Part shown: piece after piece, positions 1-4,394 of the stretch | How the letters are laid out: each line of letters begins with the position of its first letter | Numbering within the stretch: the stretch's first letter is position 1 | NCBI GenBank assembly: GCA_009843675.1 | Contig: VYCZ01000318.1 | Location: forward strand, 1 to 5,897 | Reading direction: 5' to 3' | Length of the DNA: 5,897 bases | Source of the DNA: Gammaproteobacteria bacterium | GTDB lineage: Bacteria > Pseudomonadota > Gammaproteobacteria > Eutrophobiales > Eutrophobiaceae | Program-made: the position numbers and the translations under genes | The notes under the pieces: generated by a model | Databases searched by the model: none | What the model saw: only the letters and a program-made list of their open reading frames with translations | What the model was told of the DNA's origin: nothing

Positions 1-1
1 C

Positions 2-868
2 AAGTATTTTTACGATGAACGCGGGGCGGATTTGTTCAACCGGATTTGTGAAACCCCGGAGTACTACCTGACCCGCACCGAAGATGCGCTGCTGCGGCGC
101 TGCGGCGCCGAGATCATTGCGTTGACCCGTCCCGCTTGCCTCATAGAACTGGGCAGCGGCAACTCCGGCAAGACGGCCAACCTGTTTGACGCCTGTGAAC
201 GGCAGGGCCACACCTGCATATACTCGCCGTTCGACATCTGTGAACCGGCGCTGGTGGAAGCGGCCGGCACACTGCAGTCCGGGTACCCGTGGCTGGATGT
301 CAGGCCGCTGCTCGGGGACTATCACGCCGGCCTGGACCACCTGCCGGACTGCGCCGGCGTCAAGATGTTCCTGTTCCTGGGCAGCACAATCGGAAATTTC
401 ACGCCCGGGGATGCGCGCGCTTTCATCGGCGGCATCCGGCAGCGGATGGAACCGGGCGATTTCCTGCTGCTGGGCGCAGACAGGGTCAAGGAGCCCGCCG
501 TGCTGAATGCGGCATATAATGATGCCCGGGGAATCACTGCCCTGTTCAACCTGAATGTATTGTCGGTTCTGAACCGGGAACTGGCCGCGGACTTCCGCAC
601 GGATAACTTTGCTCACCTGGCCGTATATAATAATGAGTTGAACAGGATTGAAATGTATCTCGTATCCCGGCTGGACCAGGAAATCACCTTGGACGGCCTC
701 GATACCGGTTTCACGCTGGAATGCGGGGAGAGAATACTGACCGAGTTGAGTTACAAGTTTTACTTCGATGAACTGGAAACGCTGCTGGAAGATTCGGGAC
801 TTGAGATCATCCGCCATTTTGAGCCGGACAACCGCTGGTTTTCCCTGGTCCTGGCACAGCGGGAGTAG
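2..868 (+). CDS. egtD: L-histidine N-alpha-methyltransferase EgtD, 5'-truncated by window edge
   Basis: SAM-dependent enzyme that trimethylates the alpha-amino group of histidine to hercynine, the first step of ergothioneine synthesis in the cytoplasm. The reading frame is open from base 2 and the first visible residues (KYFYDERGADLFNRICETPE) are the conserved EgtD N-terminus, so the true start lies left of the window. The TTG at 32 is internal. 288 residues are visible against about 320 for the family, so roughly 30 are missing. Visible motifs, numbered from the first in-window codon: SAM motif I ELGSGNSGKT (49-58), YSPFD (74-78), GSTIGNF (127-133, whose Asn matches the histidine-binding Asn of mycobacterial EgtD) and TELSYKF (247-253, with the Glu and Ser that bind the substrate amine). 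The C-terminus ends with the expected NRWFSLVLAQRE. It is followed at once by mltF on the same strand. The sulfoxide synthase EgtB would be expected upstream, but this cannot be seen. The family call is strong. Confidence 0.95.
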   Translation, partial: KYFYDERGADLFNRICETPEYYLTRTEDALLRRCGAEIIALTRPACLIELGSGNSGKTANLFDACERQGHTCIYSPFDICEPALVEAAGTLQSGYPWLDVRPLLGDYHAGLDHLPDCAGVKMFLFLGSTIGNFTPGDARAFIGGIRQRMEPGDFLLLGADRVKEPAVLNAAYNDARGITALFNLNVLSVLNRELAADFRTDNFAHLAVYNNELNRIEMYLVSRLDQEITLDGLDTGFTLECGERILTELSYKFYFDELETLLEDSGLEIIRHFEPDNRWFSLVLAQRE

Positions 869-2264
869 CGCCGCGAAAATTTTTCCCGCCCTGGTCGCCC
901 TGGCACTGCCCGCCTGCGTGCTGTTGCAGGGTTGCGCCGAGAAGAAATCCCACCTGGAGTTGATCCGTGAGCGCGGCGCGATCCACGTGGCCACCAGGCC
1001 GGGCCCGACGACGTACCAGCGCAACGATCAGGGCGAGGAACGCGGACTGGAATACGAACTGGTGAGACTGTTCGCCGCCACGCAGGGCATCGATGTCAAG
1101 TTCATCCCGGCCGACGGCAGGGAGCAGATCACCGGCCTGCTGGGTTCCGGCCAGGCGGACCTGGCCGCGGCCGGGTTGGCCCGGACCTTCAGGCCGGACG
1201 ACCCCCTGGTGTATGGTCCGGGTTTCCAGTGGGTGACGCGGCAGGTGGTGTACCGCTACGGCTATATCCGCCCGTCATCGCCGGCAGACATTCCCCCGCA
1301 CAAGCTGCATGTCACCCGCAATGCCCTTGCGCCGGAGGATCTCGAGCGCCTGCGCTTCCGTTATCCGCATCTCAACCTGGTGCTGCACGAAGACAAGGAC
1401 AGCTTTGAACTGCTGGAGATGGTCGAGTACGGCAAGATCCTCTACGCGGTGGCGGCGTCCAACGAAGTGGTCTGGTCGCGCACCTCCCTGCCGGAACTCC
1501 GGGCGGCCTTCGACCTGACCTCCCCCGAACCCCTGGGCTGGGCCGTCAGCCGGTCCCGGGGTGATGACTCCCTGATCAAGGCAATCCGGGACTTCCACGA
1601 CCACATCAGGAACGATGGCCGGCTTGCCGGCCTGCTCGAGCAGGCCTATCCGTTTGCGGACAGCTTCGATTACGTGGAGGCGCGCAGCTTCATCGACCGC
1701 TATAACGAGGTGCTGCCGGAACTGAAACCTTATTTCATGAGCGCCGCGGACGAGCTCGGTTTCGACTGGCGCCTGCTGGCCGCCATCAGCTACCAGGAAT
1801 CCCACTGGAATAAGGCGGCGCGCTCTCCTACCGGCGTGCGCGGGCTGATGATGCTGACAAAGCAGACGGCGCGGCAGGTGGGCATCAGCGACCGGCTGGA
1901 CCCGGTGCTGAGCGTACACGGCGGCGCCAGGTACCTGAGCACCCTGATAGACAAAATCCCGGAGCGGGTCCCCGAGCCGGACCGCACCTGGTTTGCCCTG
2001 GCCTCCTATAACGTCGGCTTCGGCCATCTTGAGGACGCCAGGGTGATCACCCAGAAGAACGGCGGCGACCCGGATTCGTGGGCAGACGTGAAAAAGCGTT
2101 TGCCCCTGCTGACCGAACACAAGTGGTACTCGCAGACCAGGTTCGGTTATGCCAGGGGGCAGGAACCGGTGCAATTCGTGGGAAACATCCGCAAGTATTA
2201 CACCATGCTGATGCACCTGACCTACGGGGATGCCGGGCCAGTGCGTAATTCAGGACACCCATAA
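819..2264 (+). CDS. mltF: Membrane-bound lytic murein transglycosylase F (lipoprotein), start uncertain
   Basis: Cleaves the MurNAc-GlcNAc bond of peptidoglycan to give 1,6-anhydro ends. It should be anchored in the outer membrane facing the periplasm. Order of parts: a hydrophobic signal segment (KIFPALVALALPACVLLQGC) ending in a lipobox whose Cys is at 933-935, with Ala at +2, consistent with outer-membrane sorting; a solute-binding-protein-like domain (about 960-1680); and an SLT lysozyme-like domain (about 1710-2215). The SLT domain shows AISYQESHW with the presumed catalytic Glu at 1797-1799, GVRGLMMLT, ASYNVGFGHLEDAR and WYSQTRFGYARGQE. The frame is open from ATG 768, but that start overlaps egtD by 101 bases. 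TTG 819 is the shortest canonical start that keeps the whole signal peptide (481 aa), though it has no Shine-Dalgarno and gives a long n-region. The natural place would be codon 873, which reads GCG. Counted from 873 the catalytic Glu is residue 309, near E314 of E. coli MltF. The last codons and the stop lie inside a repeat. Confidence 0.9.
   Translation: MSRTTAGFPWSWHSGSSAAKIFPALVALALPACVLLQGCAEKKSHLELIRERGAIHVATRPGPTTYQRNDQGEERGLEYELVRLFAATQGIDVKFIPADGREQITGLLGSGQADLAAAGLARTFRPDDPLVYGPGFQWVTRQVVYRYGYIRPSSPADIPPHKLHVTRNALAPEDLERLRFRYPHLNLVLHEDKDSFELLEMVEYGKILYAVAASNEVVWSRTSLPELRAAFDLTSPEPLGWAVSRSRGDDSLIKAIRDFHDHIRNDGRLAGLLEQAYPFADSFDYVEARSFIDRYNEVLPELKPYFMSAADELGFDWRLLAAISYQESHWNKAARSPTGVRGLMMLTKQTARQVGISDRLDPVLSVHGGARYLSTLIDKIPERVPEPDRTWFALASYNVGFGHLEDARVITQKNGGDPDSWADVKKRLPLLTEHKWYSQTRFGYARGQEPVQFVGNIRKYYTMLMHLTYGDAGPVRNSGHP
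861..865 (+). promoter_or_regulatory. Shine-Dalgarno-like GGGAG over the egtD stop, apparently serving mltF
   Basis: GGGAG spans the last sense codon of egtD, just before its TAG (866-868). Seven bases separate it from codon 873 (GCG), exactly where a lipoprotein signal peptide beginning with Lys-Ile-Phe would be expected to start. No ATG, GTG or TTG follows at usable spacing, so its role is inferred. See the start-codon finding. Confidence 0.35.
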
Positions 2265-2338
2265 TTCAGGGCATAATTCAGGACACCCACGTAGTTCAGG
2301 ACACCCATAATTCAGGGGGGCATAATTCAGGACACCCA
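2244..2338. repeat. Tandem duplication, 46-bp unit then 49-bp unit
   Basis: Unit 1 is 2244-2289 and unit 2 is 2290-2338, directly adjacent. They differ by one A-to-G change (2248 versus 2294) and by three extra G in a G run (three G at 2269-2271, six at 2315-2320). Each unit holds one full copy of the element, one truncated copy and a second full copy. Unit 1 carries the end of the mltF reading frame. Confidence 0.85.
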
Positions 2339-2364
2339 TGATTTGATTCTGTGGGTGTCCTGAA
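2326..2364. repeat. Perfect inverted repeat, 13-bp stem with 13-nt loop
   Basis: TTCAGGACACCCA (2326-2338) pairs exactly with TGGGTGTCCTGAA (2352-2364) around the loop TGATTTGATTCTG. It lies between the mltF stop and msrB. The stem is moderately GC-rich but is not followed by a T run, so a classical intrinsic terminator is not supported. An RNA hairpin that protects or attenuates the transcript is possible but unproven. Confidence 0.75.
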
Positions 2365-2396
2365 ATTACTCTATTCTGTGGGTGTCCTGAAATTAC
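2346..2396. repeat. Two direct 24-bp repeats, 27-bp period
   Basis: Positions 2346-2369 and 2373-2396 are identical over 24 bases. Each begins ATTCTG, contains TGGGTGTCCTGAAATT and ends AC. The second copy ends three bases before the msrB Shine-Dalgarno, so the repeat forms the msrB leader. Confidence 0.85.
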
Positions 2397-2399
2397 CTC

Positions 2400-2406
2400 A
2401 GAGGAG
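2400..2406 (+). promoter_or_regulatory. Ribosome binding site of msrB
   Basis: AGAGGAG lies seven bases before ATG 2414. It settles the start of msrB in favour of 2414 over the in-frame GTG at 2351, which lies inside the repeat. Confidence 0.8.
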
Positions 2407-2413
2407 AGTGAAC

Positions 2414-2821
2414 ATGTCTGGGAACAATAAAATCGTGAAATCCGAGCAGGAATGGCGGCGGGAACTGACGCCGGAGCAGTACGAGGTGTGCCGGCGCAAG
2501 GGAACGGAGATGCCTTTTTCTGGCAGGTACAACAACTGCAAGGACGCGGGCACGTACCGTTGCTCATGTTGCGGCCAGAGCCTGTTCAGTTCCGAAGCGA
2601 AGTTTGACTCCGGTACCGGCTGGCCCAGTTTCTTCGAGCCGGAACGCGCCGCCGCGGTGAAGACCGAGGTCGATCACAGCCTGTACGGAAGGCCGCGCAC
2701 CGAAGTACTTTGCAGCGCCTGCGACGCCCACCTCGGCCATGTATTCCCGGACGGCCCGGCGCCTACGGGCCTGCGTTACTGCATCAACTCCGTGGCGCTG
2801 GACCTGGACCGGGAGGACTGA
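2414..2821 (+). CDS. msrB: Peptide-methionine (R)-S-oxide reductase MsrB
   Basis: Reduces methionine-R-sulfoxide in oxidised proteins and is presumably cytoplasmic, since no signal peptide is seen. The protein has 135 residues, normal for a single-domain MsrB. Two CxxC pairs bind structural zinc: C50/C53 (in YRCSCCGQ) and C100/C103 (in [15 protein letters not shown]). The catalytic Cys is C123 in [16 protein letters not shown] (67-76) is the conserved substrate loop. Where many MsrBs, including E. coli, have the resolving Cys (SGCGWPSF), this one has Thr68, so it is a 1-Cys type or uses another thiol (C26, C42 and C52 are available). The ATG at 2414 has a good Shine-Dalgarno. An in-frame GTG at 2351 would add 21 residues that are only translated repeat. 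It is convergent with cysG, with one base between the stop codons. Confidence 0.97.
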   Translation: MSGNNKIVKSEQEWRRELTPEQYEVCRRKGTEMPFSGRYNNCKDAGTYRCSCCGQSLFSSEAKFDSGTGWPSFFEPERAAAVKTEVDHSLYGRPRTEVLCSACDAHLGHVFPDGPAPTGLRYCINSVALDLDRED

Positions 2822-2822
2822 C

Positions 2823-4202
2823 CTAGAACCAGGATAGTTTGTCGTGCAGTCTCACCACCTCGCCGATGATGATCATTGAGGGTGGCTTGATCTCATTCTC
2901 CGCGACCAGGTCTGTCAGGGTGGAGACGGCGCCCACGTAGACTCGCTGGTCCGGCGTGGTGCCCTGCTGGACGATGGCGGCAGGCATGTCGGGCTGCATC
3001 CCGTGTTCCAGCAGGCTCTTCTGCAGCACGTCAACTCCCTTGACCCCCATGTAGATGGCCACCGTCTGTTTCGGCTGAATCAGGGCCGGCCAGTTGAAGT
3101 CCAGCCTGCCGTCCTTGAGGTGGCCGGTGACGAACAGGCAGGAGTGGGCAAGGTCGCGGTGGGTCAGCGGGATGCCGGCGTAGGATGCGCAACCTGCTTC
3201 GGCAGAGATGCACGGCACCCCCTGGAAAGTGCTGCCGGCTGCGGCCAGTTCCTCGCTTTCCGCACCCCCGCTGCCGAAAATGAAAGGGTCGCCGCCCTTC
3301 AGGCGCAGCACGCGTTTACCCTGTTGCGCCAGCTTGACCATCATCTCGTTAAGCTCGGACTGCGGTACCGTGTGAACGTCGCTCTGTTTGCCGACGTAGA
3401 TGCGTTGCGCCTCCTTCCTGGCAAGTTCCACTATGGCCGGTGAAACCAGCCGGTCGTACAGCACCACGTCGGCCTGCTGCATCAGGCGCAGGGCGCGGAA
3501 TGTCAGCAGGTCGGGGTCTCCGGGACCGCCGCCGACCAGGTAGACTTCCCCGGTCTTGAGGTCCATGGGCGCGGTATTCTCGAGTTCGCGCTCAAGGGCC
3601 TGGATGGCCGCCTGTTCCCGCCCGGCGAACAACATCTCGACGACAGGTCCCTGCAGGACATTTTCCCAGAACCGGCGGCGCTGCCGGAATTCCGGGAAGC
3701 GCTGTTTTACCCGGCCGCGGAACTCGCGCACCACCGTTGCCAGCCGCCCGTAGGTCGCCGGGATCAGTGTTTCCAGCTTCGCCCGCAGCAACCTGGCCAG
3801 GACCGGTGAGGCGCCGCCCGTGGACACGGCGATTTGCACCGGATCCCGGTCAACCACGGAGGGCATGATGAAACTGCACAGGGCGGGGTTATCGACCACG
3901 TTGACCGGGACGTTCCCGGCTTTGGATGCGGCGGCGACCCGGCTGTTCACCTGCTGGTCGGCGGTCGCGGCAATCACCAGCGCACAGCCGGAAACATCTT
4001 TGTCCCGGAATTCTCTTGCCTCATGGCTCACCCTGCCCTGTTGTTCCAGGGTCTGGATATCAGGCCCTGCCCGGGGCGCGACGACCACGACATCGGCGTT
4101 CGACCTGAGCAGTTGCTGCACCTTTCTCGCAGCCACTTCACCACCGCCCACCACCAGGCACCGGCGCTTGTTCAGATCCAGAAAAACCGGGAAATGCCGC
4201 AT
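2823..4202 (-). CDS. cysG: Siroheme synthase CysG (SUMT / precorrin-2 dehydrogenase / sirohydrochlorin ferrochelatase), variant SUMT motif
   Basis: Fused enzyme that makes siroheme from uroporphyrinogen III for sulfite and nitrite reductases. Length is 459 aa against 457 in E. coli, and the N-terminal half aligns without gaps. The dehydrogenase/ferrochelatase part (about 1-215) shows the NAD motif CLVVGGGEVAARK (15-27), catalytic Asp104 in NVVD, and STGGASPVLARLLR (127-140). Thr128 sits where E. coli-type CysG has phosphoserine 128. The SUMT part (about 218-459) shows YLVGGGPGDPDLLT (221-234), Asp250, Lys272, LKGGDPFIFG (301-310), GIPLTHRD (343-350) and Met385. Oddly, the usual FGRGGEE reads FGSGGAE (Ser311, Ala314) and VPGIT reads VPCIS (329-333). 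The dehydrogenase/chelatase call is firm, while methyltransferase activity is in question. ATG 4202 matches the family N-terminus; a weak GTAGAG lies seven bases upstream on this strand. It is divergent from rnfC across repeat cluster 2. Confidence 0.96.
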   Translation of the reverse strand: MRHFPVFLDLNKRRCLVVGGGEVAARKVQQLLRSNADVVVVAPRAGPDIQTLEQQGRVSHEAREFRDKDVSGCALVIAATADQQVNSRVAAASKAGNVPVNVVDNPALCSFIMPSVVDRDPVQIAVSTGGASPVLARLLRAKLETLIPATYGRLATVVREFRGRVKQRFPEFRQRRRFWENVLQGPVVEMLFAGREQAAIQALERELENTAPMDLKTGEVYLVGGGPGDPDLLTFRALRLMQQADVVLYDRLVSPAIVELARKEAQRIYVGKQSDVHTVPQSELNEMMVKLAQQGKRVLRLKGGDPFIFGSGGAESEELAAAGSTFQGVPCISAEAGCASYAGIPLTHRDLAHSCLFVTGHLKDGRLDFNWPALIQPKQTVAIYMGVKGVDVLQKSLLEHGMQPDMPAAIVQQGTTPDQRVYVGAVSTLTDLVAENEIKPPSMIIIGEVVRLHDKLSWF

Positions 4203-4240
4203 CGGCGTACTCTACCATAATTCCCCCCATATTCCCTTAC

Positions 4241-4277
4241 TACAGGACACCCATGTAAATTTGATGGGTGTCCTGTA
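4241..4277. repeat. Perfect inverted repeat, 14-bp stem with 9-nt loop
   Basis: TACAGGACACCCAT (4241-4254) pairs exactly with ATGGGTGTCCTGTA (4264-4277) around GTAAATTTG. AATTTTCTT follows on the + strand (4278-4286), giving a modest T-rich tail. However, the only upstream gene, cysG, is transcribed away from it, so a terminator role is unlikely. Confidence 0.75.
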
Positions 4278-4283
4278 ATTTTC

Positions 4284-4376
4284 TTATGGGTGTCCTCATT
4301 CCATATCTTGGGTGTCCTGCAATTTATGGGTGTCCTGATTTCATATCTCCTATACAATTTATGGGTGTCCTCATTT
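4284..4376. repeat. Overlapping direct repeats within cluster 2
   Basis: Positions 4284-4308 and 4324-4348 match over 25 bases with two differences (TTATGGGTGTCCT, then C/G, ATT, C/T, CATATCT), a 40-base period. CAATTTATGGGTGTCCT occurs exactly at 4320-4336 and 4355-4371, a 35-base period. Longer units around the core were therefore duplicated, not just the core itself. Confidence 0.8.
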
Positions 4377-4394
4377 CACCAGTTTCATTTCAAC

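Larger units (their letters stand above)
2244..2396. repeat. Intergenic repeat cluster 1 (core AGGACACCCA / TGGGTGTCCT)
   Basis: This stretch between mltF and msrB is made almost wholly of a short element. Four copies read AATTCAGGACACCCA or a one-base variant on the + strand (2247-2261, 2275-2289, 2293-2307, 2324-2338). Two truncated copies stop at AATTCAGG plus a G run (2263-2271, 2309-2320). Two copies are in the opposite orientation, TGGGTGTCCTGAAATT (2352-2367, 2379-2394). The left copies point one way and the right copies the other, meeting at a hairpin (2326-2364). The same core recurs six times at 4243-4371. The compact inverted arrangement recalls REP/BIME-type intergenic elements, but no REP-associated transposase is in the window and the family is not identified. 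Confidence 0.9.
4241..4378. repeat. Intergenic repeat cluster 2 (same core as cluster 1)
   Basis: It contains one copy on the left reading CAGGACACCCA (4243-4253), then five in the opposite orientation reading TGGGTGTCCT (4265-4274, 4287-4296, 4309-4318, 4327-4336, 4362-4371). As in cluster 1, orientations meet at a hairpin near the left-hand inverted copy. Flanking bases vary more (GTAATT, CATT, CAATTT, GATT) than in cluster 1, suggesting an older or more diverged array. The last copy ends 23 bases before the rnfC start codon. Confidence 0.9.
4203..4394. other. Divergent cysG-rnfC intergenic region
   Basis: This 192-bp, comparatively AT-rich region must hold the 5' ends of both cysG (-) and rnfC (+). 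Most of it (4241-4378) is repeat cluster 2. Between cysG and the cluster, CATAATTC followed by a C run (4216-4228) resembles the left end of a cluster 1 unit and may be a decayed copy. TATACAAT (4351-4358) resembles a -10 box for rnfC, but no convincing -35 lies at normal distance, so no promoter is called. Confidence 0.6.

Noticed and set aside
1275..2216. 313-codon minus-strand open frame across mltF
   Set aside because: It is antisense to the conserved SLT and binding domains of mltF. Its translation shows no recognisable motif and follows from the GC-rich codon bias.
2326..2370. Intrinsic terminator for mltF
   Set aside because: The hairpin is perfect, but GAAATTACTC and not a T run follows, and the same hairpin type occurs upstream of rnfC where no transcript needs to end.
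2244..2396. CRISPR array
   Set aside because: The repeats are only about 10-18 bp, unevenly spaced, partly inverted, and lack unique spacers of constant length. No cas gene is present.
2351..2413. GTG 2351 as an earlier msrB start
   Set aside because: The extra 21 residues are translated repeat. ATG 2414 has AGAGGAG at the right distance and matches the family N-terminus.
2250..2567. Minus-strand open frame with repeated GVLNY / GCPEL peptides
   Set aside because: The peptide repetition is only the DNA repeat translated, and the rest is antisense to msrB.
3003..4278. Several plus-strand open frames opposite cysG
   Set aside because: All lie antisense to a clearly conserved CysG. They have no family motifs and no ribosome sites.
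4284..4376. Operator array or iteron-type replication origin
   Set aside because: Spacing between copies (18-35 bases) is not helical-phase regular, and no initiator or regulator gene is adjacent. The same repeat occurs beside an unrelated gene pair.
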